A stretch of 64,000 nt of DNA from Dokdonella sp. (lineage in GTDB: Bacteria; Pseudomonadota; Gammaproteobacteria; Xanthomonadales; Rhodanobacteraceae), in contig NZ_JAHCAP010000002.1 of the NCBI RefSeq assembly GCF_019634815.1, positions 124,001 to 188,000 of the forward strand. The letters are read 5' to 3'. The translations under genes were made by a program, and so were the position numbers. A model generated the notes under the pieces. That model was not told the origin of the DNA. It ran no database searches and saw only the letters and a program-made list of their open reading frames with translations. Positions 1 to 8,777 of the stretch are shown here, piece by piece. Every line of letters begins with the position of its first letter. Positions within the stretch are counted from its first letter, which is position 1.

Positions 1-1
1 C

Positions 2-1156
2 TTGCTCGCTGCCGTGGTGATTCATTACGGCAACCAGCCCGAACGCGAGGCAGCGCAACGCGATGCCTTGCTGGCGCCGGGCCTGGGCGAACACCTCAAC
101 GACGTCGGCAGTGTGGTGATCAAGGGGGCCGGCAACAAGACCTTGGCGACCTTGGTGCGCGGTGACAAGGACTGGACGCTGGCCGAGAAGGGTGGTTATC
201 CCGTCGATGGCGGCAAGCTGCGCGAGCTGCTGCTCAAGCTCGCCGATGCGAGACTGGTCGAGCCCAAGACCGCGAACAAGGACAAGTACGCGGTGCTGGG
301 CGTGCAGGACATTGGCGCCAGCGATGCCAAGGGCGTCGAGCTTGACCTGAAGGGGTTGGCGCAACCGCTGCAGCTCATCATCGGCGATGCCAATCCGCAT
401 GGCGGCACGTACGTGCGGCGCGTGGGTGATGCGCAGAGCTGGTTGACGCTGGCCGCGCTCGGTGTCGACAAGAATCCCGTGAATTGGTTGCACAAGGACC
501 TGTTGTCGATTCCGGCCTCGCGCATCGCCAGTGTCAGCTTGGGGCGGACCGATGGTGCGGGTGTACGGCTTGCGAAAAAGGCTCAAGGCGATGCCGATTT
601 CAGCCTGCTCGATGTTCCTGCGGGGCGCGAGGCGGGCGATGCCTACACGATCAACGGCATTGCCGGCACGCTTGACGGTCTGCGTTTGGACGATGTGCTT
701 GCGAGCAGCGGCGTGAAGGTGCCCGCCGATGCGCGCAATGCGCAATTCGAAACCAGCGATGGCCTGGTGTTCGTGCTCACGAACTGGAGCAGTGACGGCA
801 AGCACTACGCGCAGATCGGGGTCCGGCTCGATGCGGCCAAGGCCAACGCAGGTATCGACGCCGCGCAGGGCAAGGTCAAGGCGGAATACGCCAAGGCGCT
901 CGCCGATGCTGAAAAAGGCGGGAGCAAGGAGGGCAAGGACATGCCGATCAAGCCGCTTGCCGAGACCGATGCGGGCAAGGATCGCGTCAATCGCCTGGCC
1001 GCGCTCAATGAGGAGGTTGCGAGGTTGGAAGCGCGCCTGCATGGCTGGACCTTCGTGCTGCCGGCCTACAAGGCCGCCAATCTCGACAAGTCGATCTCCG
1101 AGCTTCTCAAGCCGGCCGAAGCCAAGCCAACGAAGGCAAAAGCAAGGGGCAAATGA
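2..1156 (+). CDS. DUF4340 domain-containing protein (5' end cut by window)
   Basis: The reading frame is open to the left edge, so the first residues, probably a membrane anchor (only LLAAVVIHYG remains), are missing. The visible 384 residues have the beta-rich repeat layout of DUF4340 proteins: segments such as KDWTLAEKGGYPVDGGKL and AVLGVQDIGA are typical (the ground-up residue pattern of paired beta domains). In other bacteria DUF4340 genes usually follow GldF/GldG-like ABC transporter genes, and the protein is thought to sit in the periplasm on an N-terminal anchor; its biochemical role is unknown. The C-terminus is lysine/alanine rich (PAEAKPTKAKARGK). The next gene is convergent, so this is probably the last gene of an operon that lies outside the window. 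Family assignment is good, function unknown. Confidence 0.75.
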   Translation: MLAAVVIHYGNQPEREAAQRDALLAPGLGEHLNDVGSVVIKGAGNKTLATLVRGDKDWTLAEKGGYPVDGGKLRELLLKLADARLVEPKTANKDKYAVLGVQDIGASDAKGVELDLKGLAQPLQLIIGDANPHGGTYVRRVGDAQSWLTLAALGVDKNPVNWLHKDLLSIPASRIASVSLGRTDGAGVRLAKKAQGDADFSLLDVPAGREAGDAYTINGIAGTLDGLRLDDVLASSGVKVPADARNAQFETSDGLVFVLTNWSSDGKHYAQIGVRLDAAKANAGIDAAQGKVKAEYAKALADAEKGGSKEGKDMPIKPLAETDAGKDRVNRLAALNEEVARLEARLHGWTFVLPAYKAANLDKSISELLKPAEAKPTKAKARGK

Positions 1157-1162
1157 AGATCG

Positions 1163-1226
1163 CGCGGCGCCTTGCGCGCCGCGTGAGTCAAGTCAACGAG
1201 CAAGGGCACGGGTCGATACCCGTGCC
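1163..1226. terminator. Two tandem hairpins between convergent genes
   Basis: The gap between the DUF4340 gene and fabV holds two perfect stems. The first has 8 bp (1163-1170 with 1176-1183, loop CTTGC). The second has 9 bp (GGCACGGGT 1205-1213 with ACCCGTGCC 1218-1226, loop CGAT). Their position between converging genes suggests a bidirectional terminator. Neither strand shows a clear T run, so intrinsic termination is inferred rather than shown. Confidence 0.5.
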
Positions 1227-1236
1227 GCAATGCGGT

Positions 1237-2445
1237 TCAGCCCAATTCGATGCAGTCGAAGCGCACATCGGGATCCACCTCGACGTCGTAGTCGACATCC
1301 GCGCGCTCGAAGCCGAACAGCTTGAGGAACTCGCGCTTGTAATTGGCGTAGTCGGTCAGCTGGAAGAGGTTGTCAGTGGTGACCTGGGGCCACAACGCCT
1401 TGCAGGCATCCTGCACGTCGCTGCGCAGTTCCCAGTCGTCGAGGCGGAAGCGCTGCTCCTCGTCGAGCGCCGGCGCCTGGTGATCGCTGCGGTACATGTT
1501 TTCGCGCAGGAGACGATCGAGTTGGTCCAGGGTGCCTTCGTGCAGCCCCTTTTCCTTCATGATCTTGAACACCAGCGCGATGTACAGCGGCATCATCGGG
1601 ATCGCCGCGCTCGCCTGCGTCACTACCGACTTGAGCACGGCGACATTGGCGCTGCCGCCACGCGCGGACAGGCGCGCATCGAGCCTGCGCGCGGTCGCGT
1701 CGAGATCGACCTTGGCGCGGCCGAGCGCGCCATGCCAGTAGATCGGCCAGGTGATTTCAGTGCCGATGTAGCTGAAGGCGACGCTGCGCGCATTGGCTGC
1801 AAGCACGCCCGCGCGCTCGAGCGCGTCGATCCACAGTTCCCAGTCCTGGCCACCCATCACCGCAACCGTGTCTTCGACCTCCTGTGCGGTGGCCGGCTCG
1901 ATGGTTGCTTCAACGATCAGGTCACGATTGGTGTCGATCGCGGTCGACGTGTAGGGCGCGCCAATGGGCTTGAGCGAGGAGCGCTTGACCTCGCCGCTGC
2001 CCGGCAGCTTGCGTGCCGGCGCCGCCAGCGAATAGACGACCAGATCGACCTGTCCGCCCATCTCGGTCTTGATGAGTTCGATCACCTTGGCGCGTGCTTC
2101 GTCGGAAAACGCATCACCGTTGATGGATCGGCTGTACAGGCCCTCTTGCTTGGCCAGACGGTCGAACTCGGCACTGTTGTACCAGCCGGCGCTGCCCGGC
2201 TTGCTGACACTGCCCGGGCGTTCGAAGAAGACGCCGAGCGTGTTGGCACCGAAGCCGAACGCACAACTGATGCGCGCAGCGAGGCCGTAGCCGGTCGAGG
2301 CGCCGATCACCAGCACGTTCTTCGGCCCATCGGTGCGCACGCCGCGCGCGCGGGTGGCAGCGATCTGGTCGCGCACGTTGAGCGCGCAGCCGGTCGGATG
2401 CGTGGTGATGCAAATGAAGCCGCGGACCTTGGGATGGATGATCAA
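1237..2445 (-). CDS. fabV: Trans-2-enoyl-[ACP/CoA] reductase FabV
   Basis: FabV performs the last reduction of each fatty-acid elongation cycle, converting trans-2-enoyl-ACP (or enoyl-CoA) to the saturated acyl chain with NADH in the cytoplasm. At 402 residues it has the normal family length. The NADH-binding motif GASTGYG lies near residue 48, and the FabV-specific Tyr-X8-Lys active site is visible as [10 protein letters not shown] about residue 235. FabV is the triclosan-tolerant enoyl reductase type found in Xanthomonas, Pseudomonas and Vibrio; no FabI gene is in this window. It is monocistronic and convergent with the DUF4340 gene. Function is very secure from the motifs and full-length similarity. 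Confidence 0.97.
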   Translation of the reverse strand: MIIHPKVRGFICITTHPTGCALNVRDQIAATRARGVRTDGPKNVLVIGASTGYGLAARISCAFGFGANTLGVFFERPGSVSKPGSAGWYNSAEFDRLAKQEGLYSRSINGDAFSDEARAKVIELIKTEMGGQVDLVVYSLAAPARKLPGSGEVKRSSLKPIGAPYTSTAIDTNRDLIVEATIEPATAQEVEDTVAVMGGQDWELWIDALERAGVLAANARSVAFSYIGTEITWPIYWHGALGRAKVDLDATARRLDARLSARGGSANVAVLKSVVTQASAAIPMMPLYIALVFKIMKEKGLHEGTLDQLDRLLRENMYRSDHQAPALDEEQRFRLDDWELRSDVQDACKALWPQVTTDNLFQLTDYANYKREFLKLFGFERADVDYDVEVDPDVRFDCIELG

Positions 2446-2586
2446 GCTCGTTCACCGGATCGTTGTCGGGCCGAGGATTTTAGGGCAACGCCGGTCGAGT
2501 CGCACAATCGTCGCGCCGGCGACTCCGCGCGGGCCAGTGTGTGCTGCCGCCGAAATGCTGGCCCACCCCGCGCGGATGCTGTCGGC

Positions 2587-3675
2587 TCAGGGCACGAAAC
2601 TGAGGAACATCCAGGCAGCGAAAACCACCAGGTGGACGATGCCGGGCAGGGTAGTGGTGCGACCGGTGCGCAGCGAGATCGAAACCACGAACAACGACAA
2701 CAGGAGCATCACCGTGGCCTTGGCATCGATGCCCAGCGCGAGTGGCCAGCCCATGATCACGGCGAGCAGGGCCACGGCCGGCACGGTGAGGCCGATGCTG
2801 GCAATCGCCGAACCGACCGCGAGGTTGAGGCTCTTCTGCAACTGATTGGCATGTGCCGCGCGGATCGCGGCAACGCTTTCCGGCAGCAGCACGATGGTCG
2901 CGATCAAGATGCCGACCGTGGCTGCTGGTGCGTTCAGCGCAGCGACCAGGCGTTCGATCTCGGGCGAGATGCCCTTGGCACTGAGTACCACCGCGAGCAG
3001 GGCAATCAGCAGCAGCACAAGACTGATGACCGCTTCGCGGTTGGCGGGCGCGGCGTGGCTGTCGTCGTCCTCCGATTCGTCTTCGGCGGGCAGGAAATAG
3101 TCGCGATTGCGCACCGTCTGGAACAGCGTGAATGCGACGAACAGTAGCAAGGTGACGATCGCAACGAAGATCAGCTGGCCGTTCGTGTAGACCGGCCCCG
3201 GCGCACTCGAAGAGTAATTGGGCAGGATCAGGGTGAAGGTCACGATCACGGTGAGCGTGCCCAGCGCGGCGTTGATGCCTTCCAGTTTGAAGCCCTGTTC
3301 GTGGTGCTTGCGGCCGCCGACCAGCAGGCTGGCTCCGATCAGGCCGTTGAGGATGATCATCACCGCTGCAAACACGGTGTCGCGGGCAAGCCCCGCTGCC
3401 GCTTCGCCGCCGCTGAGCATCATCGAGACGATCAGCGCGACTTCGATCACGGTGACCGCTAGCGCGAGCACCAGGGTGCCAAAGGGTTCACCAAGGCGAT
3501 GCGCGATCACCTCTGCATGATGGACTGCGGAAATGATGCTGCCGACCAAGCCGAGCACCAGCACCACCATGATGCCGGGAATGCCTGGCGCTGCCCAGGA
3601 CAGCACGAGCGCGGCGATTCCCGCGAGGGGGAGGGCATAGGTCCACGGCGGATTGTGGTTGACGGCTGCGTTCAT
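2587..3675 (-). CDS. chaA: Calcium/sodium:proton antiporter, ChaA type
   Basis: Inner-membrane cation/H+ antiporter that exports Ca2+ or Na+ in exchange for protons. The 362 residues hold about 11 hydrophobic segments in two related halves. The diagnostic stretch HAEVIAHRLGEPFG near residue 55 matches the E. coli ChaA signature, GGRKHHEQGF follows, and an acidic cytoplasmic loop (AEDESEDDDSH) separates the halves as in ChaA. The second repeat has LLPESVAAIRAA. I chose the start MNAAVNHNPPW because it fits the family N-terminus; an in-frame ATG at 3750 would add 25 arginine-rich, unlikely residues. Neither start has a good Shine-Dalgarno. It is separated by 141 bases from fabV on the same strand and is probably transcribed on its own. 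Confidence 0.92.
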   Translation of the reverse strand: MNAAVNHNPPWTYALPLAGIAALVLSWAAPGIPGIMVVLVLGLVGSIISAVHHAEVIAHRLGEPFGTLVLALAVTVIEVALIVSMMLSGGEAAAGLARDTVFAAVMIILNGLIGASLLVGGRKHHEQGFKLEGINAALGTLTVIVTFTLILPNYSSSAPGPVYTNGQLIFVAIVTLLLFVAFTLFQTVRNRDYFLPAEDESEDDDSHAAPANREAVISLVLLLIALLAVVLSAKGISPEIERLVAALNAPAATVGILIATIVLLPESVAAIRAAHANQLQKSLNLAVGSAIASIGLTVPAVALLAVIMGWPLALGIDAKATVMLLLSLFVVSISLRTGRTTTLPGIVHLVVFAAWMFLSFVP

Positions 3676-3953
3676 GCGGGATCGGGATGGCGGTCGGTGG
3701 CGACGGGCAAAAAAGAGACTTCCCGTTCCGGCGGCTTCGAAGCTCATCACGGCATTGCCGCGCAGCCGTCAGCAGAAGAGGAAGTCTTGATCGACACTAT
3801 AGCCACTGGCATGGATTTGGCGAAGCGCGCATCCCTGCTTGCCTGATGACCGGCGCAGCCGTGGTCGTGTGTCCGACTCGGCCGTGGCGCGATGGTCAAG
3901 GGCTCGCAATGCCTGCCGCGGAACCGTTGCGTGCGACCGTGCCGATGCGGAAC

Positions 3954-4124
3954 TCACGAGGCGTCGCGATGACGGTCCTGCCAACTTGAAAGCCGCTGAC
4001 GATAGTCGGCCAGCTCCTCGGCATAGACATCCTGGACGCAGCGATCGCAGCCACTGTCGCAGCAATCGCCGGGCAGCGGTGGCTCGGGTGGCAGCGGACG
4101 TGGGTCTGTCTCGAGCGGGTTCAT
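3954..4124 (-). CDS. Oxidoreductase-like domain small protein (56 aa)
   Basis: This gene is short and lies near the end of a longer open frame. It encodes 56 residues beginning MNPLETDPRPLPPEPPLPG and carrying the compact cysteine motif DCCDSGCDRCVQDVYAEEL. The proline-rich lead followed by DCCxSGCxxCVxDxYxxEL is the signature of the small oxidoreductase-like domain (PF09791), known from bacterial stand-alone proteins and from the N-termini of some eukaryotic mitochondrial proteins. The four cysteines suggest metal or redox chemistry, but no function is established. It lies alone, head to head with the UDG-family gene 189 bases away. The ATG is the only plausible start close to the motif. No clear Shine-Dalgarno is visible. 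Confidence 0.8.
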   Translation of the reverse strand: MNPLETDPRPLPPEPPLPGDCCDSGCDRCVQDVYAEELADYRQRLSSWQDRHRDAS

Positions 4125-4313
4125 GCAGGCAGGTTCAAGTGGCACACGGATGCAGATGGAGATTGTCGCCGCCGGTTCCAATGTTGTCACCCGTGCCAAA
4201 CACAGCGTTGGCTGAATCAAACGCGCGCCCGCTTCGCCCGGCGCGGTCCATGCGCGCACAATGGCGGGATCAAGGGCGTCGGCGCCCTGATCGGAGTCGA
4301 TACGCAAGCAGTC

Positions 4314-4952
4314 ATGGATGTGAAGGTCGGCAGTTTTCCGCAGGTCGAACGGGAATCGTTCGACAGCCTGCTCGCGGCAATCCACGCCTGCACGGTGTGC
4401 GCGGCGCATCTGCCGCTCGGGCCGCGGCCCGTGGTGCAACTGGATCCACGCGCGCGGCTGTTGATCGTTGGGCAGGCCCCGGGCCTCAAGGTGCACCAAA
4501 CCGGGATACCGTGGAACGACGCGAGCGGCCGCATGTTGCGCCAATGGCTGGGCATTGACGAGAGCGTGTTCCATGACGCCAGCCGCGTCGCGATCATGCC
4601 GATGGGTTTTTGTTATCCGGGACGCGGCAAGGGCGGTGATCTTCCACCGCGCAGGGAATGCGCGCCGCTGTGGTTTCATCGCGTGCATGCGCATCTCACC
4701 CGGATCGAACTGATCCTGCTGATCGGCCGCTACGCGCAGGCCTGGTATCTGGGCAAGGACCAGAAGGCGAACCTGACCCGCACGGTTGCCGCATTCGCTG
4801 ATTACGCGCCGCGCTACATCCCGCTGGTGCATCCCTCACCGCGCAACACCGCGTGGATGCAGCGCAACCGATGGTTCGAACATGACGTGCTGCCGGAATT
4901 GCGTTCACGCGTGGCGACGGTCCTTGATCTTCCACAAGGAGCAAGCCCATGA
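4314..4952 (+). CDS. Uracil-DNA glycosylase superfamily protein
   Basis: A 212-residue member of the UDG superfamily, which flips damaged bases out of DNA and cuts the glycosidic bond. The first catalytic loop is visible as GQAPGLKVHQTGIPWNDASG around residues 54-73 and the DNA-intercalation/base-contact loop as VHPSPRN about residue 167. The N-terminal CTVCAAHL segment resembles the partial Cys motif of family 4/5-like enzymes, but a full four-cysteine iron-sulfur cluster cannot be seen, so it belongs with the less studied UDG-like subfamily (COG1573-like). The stop overlaps the start of the DUF488 gene by 4 bases (ATGA), so the two are translationally coupled. Substrate is unproven. Confidence 0.85.
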   Translation: MDVKVGSFPQVERESFDSLLAAIHACTVCAAHLPLGPRPVVQLDPRARLLIVGQAPGLKVHQTGIPWNDASGRMLRQWLGIDESVFHDASRVAIMPMGFCYPGRGKGGDLPPRRECAPLWFHRVHAHLTRIELILLIGRYAQAWYLGKDQKANLTRTVAAFADYAPRYIPLVHPSPRNTAWMQRNRWFEHDVLPELRSRVATVLDLPQGASP

Positions 4953-5326
4953 ACAAGCACAGGAACGCCCATCGCGACATTAGCCTGCAGCGTGCCTATG
5001 AGGATCCGGGCGCGCATGACGGTTACCGCGTGCTGGTTGATCATTTCTGGCCGCGTGGCCGCAGCAAGGACGCGCTCAAGCTCGATGCATGGGCGCGCGA
5101 GCTCGGCGCCAGTGCCGAGCTCATCCACTGGTACGGCCATGTGCATGAACGCTGGCCCGAGTTTCAAGAGCGCTATCGCAGGGAACTGGCGCAGCCGGCG
5201 CAACAGGAGCGCATGCAGGCCTTGCTCGAGGCCGCGGGCAAGCGACGCATCACGTTGGTGTTCGGCGCACGCAGCGAAACCGAGAATCAGGCGGTGGTGC
5301 TGCGCGAGGTCTTGCTGGAACTGTGA
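4949..5326 (+). CDS. DUF488 family protein (YeaO-like)
   Basis: A 125-residue DUF488 protein of the short YeaO-like class. Family hallmarks are the early RVLVDHFWPRGRSKD segment (residues 26-41), AWARELGASAELIHWYGH and, at the end, TLVFGARSETENQAVVL. The biochemical function of the family is unknown. Translation is well supported: a strong Shine-Dalgarno AAGGAG lies 8 bases before the ATG, inside the upstream UDG-like gene, and the two genes overlap by 4 bases. Co-transcription with a DNA-repair-type gene hints at a stress role, which is inference only. Confidence 0.9.
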   Translation: MNKHRNAHRDISLQRAYEDPGAHDGYRVLVDHFWPRGRSKDALKLDAWARELGASAELIHWYGHVHERWPEFQERYRRELAQPAQQERMQALLEAAGKRRITLVFGARSETENQAVVLREVLLEL

Positions 5327-5414
5327 GTGCGCAAGCCCGTGGCGCAGGGTGGCGAGGCACGTGGGCGCCGTTGCTGTCTTGCGCGATGTTCGCGCCGATG
5401 ATGCATTGTTCGCC

Positions 5415-5443
5415 ACGACATCGCGCTGGCTGGCTGCTAGAGT
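5415..5443 (+). promoter_or_regulatory. Promoter of the M14 peptidase gene
   Basis: Extended -10 element TGC-TAGAGT (5435-5443) with a partial -35 ACGACA (5415-5420) at 17 bp. The start codon is 30 bases downstream of the -10. The core TGCTAGAGTGCGC is identical to that in front of the FHA gene at 14716. Predicted by eye. Confidence 0.5.
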
Positions 5444-5473
5444 GCGCAGCCTTCACTCGAACTGGAATCCGCA

Positions 5474-6394
5474 ATGACGCATGCCTTCCCGATCGGTACC
5501 CCCGGCCAGCCTTGGGGAGAAGCGGAGACGGCACGCTGGCGCGCTGGTTTGCAGGTGCGGCGCAGTCATGCCGAGGATGTGCTGGCACGAATCGACGCCC
5601 TGCGCGAGCGTTGCGAGGTGATCGAATACGGCCATCTCGACTATCCGCCGCAGCGTTTCCCGCTGTTGGCGCTGCGCAGTCGGCAATGGCACGAGGAGTT
5701 GCCGTTGGCTCTGGTCACTGGCGGCGTGCATGGCTACGAGACCAGCGGCGTGCATGGCGCCTTGCAGTTCGCCGAACGGCATCTCGAGGAGTACGCGGGC
5801 CGGCTCAACGTGCTGGTGGTGCCTTGCGTGAGTCCGTGGGGCTACGAGCGCATCCAGCGCTGGAACCCGCAGGCGCTCGATCCCAATCGCGCGTTCCATG
5901 AGCACAGTCCCGCGCCCGAGTCGGCGGCACTGATGGCGTTCGTGGAGGCGTGGCGCGGGCGCTTCATCGTGCACATCGACCTGCATGAAACCACGGACAG
6001 CGACGAGTCGGAGTTCCGGCCTGCACTCGCGGCGCGCGACGGCAAACCATTCGAGCCGGGCACGATTCCCGATGGCTTCTATCTGGTCGACGATGTCGCG
6101 CAGCCGCAACCGGCGTTTCAGAGCGCGATCATCGCGGCGGTCGAGAGGATCACCCACATCGCTGCCGCCGATGTCCGCGGCGAGATCATCGGCTCGCAGA
6201 TGGTTGCGCCCGGCGTGATCCGCTACGCACTGCGCAAGCTCGGCCTGTGCAGTGGCATCACCAGCGCGCCGTACAGGACCACCACCGAGGTCTATCCCGA
6301 CAGTCCACGCGCAAATCCGGCGCAATGCAACGACGCGCAGGTTGCCGCGGTGCGTGCCGCGCTCGATTTCGCGCTCGCCCACCCACCTCACTGA
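5474..6394 (+). CDS. M14-family zinc metallopeptidase (carboxypeptidase-like)
   Basis: A 306-residue soluble protein of the M14 zinc carboxypeptidase superfamily. The first zinc-ligand motif His-X-X-Glu is visible as GGVHGYETSG (about residues 82-91), and a later histidine pair occurs in IDLHETTDSDESEF (about residues 172-185), which in M14 enzymes includes the third ligand region. A terminal catalytic Glu is plausibly in RTTTEVYP near residue 275. No signal peptide is present, so it should act in the cytoplasm, trimming peptides or hydrolysing amide-linked small molecules as succinylglutamate-desuccinylase-like members do. Substrate cannot be told from sequence. It stands alone, with its own promoter. 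Confidence 0.85.
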   Translation: MTHAFPIGTPGQPWGEAETARWRAGLQVRRSHAEDVLARIDALRERCEVIEYGHLDYPPQRFPLLALRSRQWHEELPLALVTGGVHGYETSGVHGALQFAERHLEEYAGRLNVLVVPCVSPWGYERIQRWNPQALDPNRAFHEHSPAPESAALMAFVEAWRGRFIVHIDLHETTDSDESEFRPALAARDGKPFEPGTIPDGFYLVDDVAQPQPAFQSAIIAAVERITHIAAADVRGEIIGSQMVAPGVIRYALRKLGLCSGITSAPYRTTTEVYPDSPRANPAQCNDAQVAAVRAALDFALAHPPH

Positions 6395-6457
6395 AGCGCC
6401 AGGCGGCATTCACGCCGACCGCACCCAGGACCCACTTTCCGGAATCCGATCAAGACG

Positions 6458-7933
6458 ATGCTCAGTCCCCGACTTCAAACCTTCATGGCCCTGCACCGGG
6501 CCGGGAAATTCGCTGAAGCCGAGGCCGGCTACCGGGACTGCAGGCGCGCCGGCATCGATGTCGTCATTCCCCTCTCGGCATTGTTGTTGCAGCAAGGCCG
6601 CAACGCCGAGGCGATCGTTGAACTCGAGCCCGTGGTGGCGGCACAGCCCGAGAATTTCGCGGCTGTGGTGAACCTTTCGATTGCCCTGCGCCAACAAGGT
6701 GAGGCGGAGCGTGCGCTCGAATACGCGCGTCGTGCCTGTGAGCTCAGGCCCGGAGAGGCCAGCGCCTGCAATGCGCGTGGACTGGCCGCGCTGGCGCTGG
6801 ATGAAAACGAAGAAGCGCTTGCGGCCCTGGACGCGGGACTCAAGTCGGCGCCGGGGAACGTGCCATTGGAGCTGCACCGGGCCAAGGCGCTGCGCAATCT
6901 CGGGCGTTTGCGCGATGCCTTGGCGGCTTTCGAGCGCATCGTGAAGGTGGATCCCGGCATGCTCGAGGCCTGGCGCGATCTCGGCGTGGTGCAGGCCCGC
7001 TTGGGAATGGTCGGGCCGGCACTGGCGAGTGCGACCCAGGCGCGCAACCTCGCGCCGGCCGACAGCGAGGTCCTGCTCGAATATGCCGTCGCCTTGTTGC
7101 GCGCGGGCCGGACCGCCGAGGCGGAACAGTTCCTCGAGCGCGGCGGCGGCAATGGCGGAGCCTGGTTGATGTTCGGTCAGGCGCTGCTGCGTGAAGGCAA
7201 TGTGCAGGGCGCACGCAAGGCACTCGAACGGGCACATGCATTGGAACCGGACAGTCCGTACGTGCGGCACTTCCGCGCCGCGCTTTCGGGCGAGTTGCCC
7301 GAGGGTATCGAAAGCGACTACATCCGCGGCCTGTTCGATGATTTTGCCGATCGCTTCGAATCGACCCTGGTGAACAACCTCGGCTACGGTGTGCCCAAGC
7401 GCCTGCCGAGGTTCCTCGCCGAGCAGGGCGTGGAGACATTCACCGATATTCTCGACCTTGGCTGCGGGACCGGTTTGATGGGCGCGGAGCTGGCGGGCGC
7501 CGGCCGCCGGATCGATGGTGTGGATCTGTCCGGGCGCATGCTGGCCGTTGCCCGTGAAAAGGACGTCTACCGGGAACTGCACGAGGGCGAGGTGCTGGCT
7601 TTCCTGCAGACAGCGCCGCAGCAATGGGATCTGATCGTGGCTGCCGATGTGTTCATCTACATCCGCGCGCTCGAGCCGATCTTTGCCGCGGCATGGCAAC
7701 GCCTGCGGCCAGGCGGTCATTTCGTGTTCTCGATCGAGCGCAGCGAGGGAGCGGAAACGCAATTGATCGCCGAGACCGGCCGCTATCGACACCACGTGCA
7801 GGCATTGCGCGCGGCGCTGGAGCAGGCCGGCTTCACCGGGATATGCCTGGAGGACCTCGTGATCCGCAAGGAATCGGGTCATCCGGTTGCCGGCAGCCTG
7901 CTGCTAGCCCAGCGTCCGCTCAAGCAAGCCTGA
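6458..7933 (+). CDS. TPR-repeat protein fused to a SAM methyltransferase
   Basis: A 491-residue two-part protein. Residues 1 to about 285 form consecutive tetratricopeptide repeats (for example NAEAIVELEPVVAAQPEN, GEAERALEYARRACELRP, GRLRDALAAFERIVKVDP), a protein-protein interaction solenoid. Residues from about 290 form a class I methyltransferase: a helical entry segment YIRGLFDDFADRFESTL, motif I DILDLGCGTGLMG, then DGVDLSGRMLAVAREKDVY and the RPGGHFVFSIE strand. TPR-methyltransferase fusions of this design occur widely in proteobacteria and some modify lipid, quinone-like or protein substrates, but no substrate is deducible here. The 3' end overlaps the convergent methyltransferase gene by 14 bases. 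Confidence 0.88.
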   Translation: MLSPRLQTFMALHRAGKFAEAEAGYRDCRRAGIDVVIPLSALLLQQGRNAEAIVELEPVVAAQPENFAAVVNLSIALRQQGEAERALEYARRACELRPGEASACNARGLAALALDENEEALAALDAGLKSAPGNVPLELHRAKALRNLGRLRDALAAFERIVKVDPGMLEAWRDLGVVQARLGMVGPALASATQARNLAPADSEVLLEYAVALLRAGRTAEAEQFLERGGGNGGAWLMFGQALLREGNVQGARKALERAHALEPDSPYVRHFRAALSGELPEGIESDYIRGLFDDFADRFESTLVNNLGYGVPKRLPRFLAEQGVETFTDILDLGCGTGLMGAELAGAGRRIDGVDLSGRMLAVAREKDVYRELHEGEVLAFLQTAPQQWDLIVAADVFIYIRALEPIFAAAWQRLRPGGHFVFSIERSEGAETQLIAETGRYRHHVQALRAALEQAGFTGICLEDLVIRKESGHPVAGSLLLAQRPLKQA

Positions 7934-8777
7934 TCGCCTGCACGCCATCGAGCGCACGATGCGCAGCGAATCCCGCCTTTGCGAGTCGACGCATCACTTC
8001 CGCGGGCAGATCTCGGCCGCGCGAGTTGCGGTTGGGCGCGCCGGTGTAGTGGAACAGCGCTCCCCGCGGTCGCAGCACGCGCGCGAGTTCATCGTAGAAG
8101 CGCTGCGCGTAGAGCTCACCGGCGATGCCGAAGCGCGGCGGATCGTGCAGGACCGCATCGAAACCCGCGGCGGGCAGTGTGGCGACCGCCTCGCCGACAT
8201 CGCCATGACGCAATTCGAGCACGCGCGCGGTGACTGGATCGTGCGGGTCCGGCGACCACGGATTGAGACCGCGCAACCACAGCACGTCGGCATTCTTTTC
8301 GAAGGACAGCACGTGGCTTGCTCCGGCCTCGACGCAGGCGCGGGCGAAATAGCCGAGGCCGCCACAGGTATCGAGAATGCGCTTGCCGCGCGGTTCGATC
8401 AGCGCGACCTTGCGCTGCGCGTCGTCCCATGGCGAGCACTGCGCGCTCGGCAACATCTTGATGCCGTCGATCTCAAAGGTCGGCGCACCCCAAGTCGTGG
8501 GCACAAGCTTGATGAGTGATTCGGAAAAACGTCGCACGGGCGCAAACGCTCCGCCGTCCCAGTAGTGGATCGTGCGCGGCTTGAGTTCGGCGGGCCATGG
8601 GAATTCGGCCTTGCGCCAACGCCAGCACTCACGCAACACCTCGACAGTTTCTTCGCTGCGGCCCAGATCGAACGAGCCCTGCCAGTGCGACAGCCCGGCA
8701 TCGCGCGCCGCACGCATTGCGGTGAGCATTTCCTGCGTCAGCAACGGCCCGCGTGATGGCGGGAAAACCGTGGTCAT
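7920..8777 (-). CDS. Class I SAM-dependent methyltransferase (DPPR motif)
   Basis: A 285-residue methyltransferase. After an N-terminal region of roughly 125 residues, motif I is RILDTCGGLGYFARACVEAG, with the acidic motif II residue in LSFEKNADVL and motif IV as LHDPPRFG. A DPPR/DPPY-type motif IV is usual in N-methylating nucleic-acid enzymes and also in spermidine-synthase-like proteins, so an RNA or small-amine target is possible; nothing decides it. It is similar in character to the archaeal-type COG2521 methyltransferases. The stop of the upstream M61 gene overlaps this ATG by one base (TGATG), implying coupling. An in-frame GTG one codon earlier is an alternative start. Confidence 0.85.
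   Translation of the reverse strand: MTTVFPPSRGPLLTQEMLTAMRAARDAGLSHWQGSFDLGRSEETVEVLRECWRWRKAEFPWPAELKPRTIHYWDGGAFAPVRRFSESLIKLVPTTWGAPTFEIDGIKMLPSAQCSPWDDAQRKVALIEPRGKRILDTCGGLGYFARACVEAGASHVLSFEKNADVLWLRGLNPWSPDPHDPVTARVLELRHGDVGEAVATLPAAGFDAVLHDPPRFGIAGELYAQRFYDELARVLRPRGALFHYTGAPNRNSRGRDLPAEVMRRLAKAGFAAHRALDGVQAIRLA

Noticed and set aside
1153..3147. A 664-residue plus-strand frame over fabV and chaA
   Set aside because: Antisense shadow; both underlying genes have full motif support.
3954..4832. The full-length 292-residue minus frame ending in the cysteine motif
   Set aside because: Only the last 56 codons are gene-like; the rest is antisense to the UDG-family gene.
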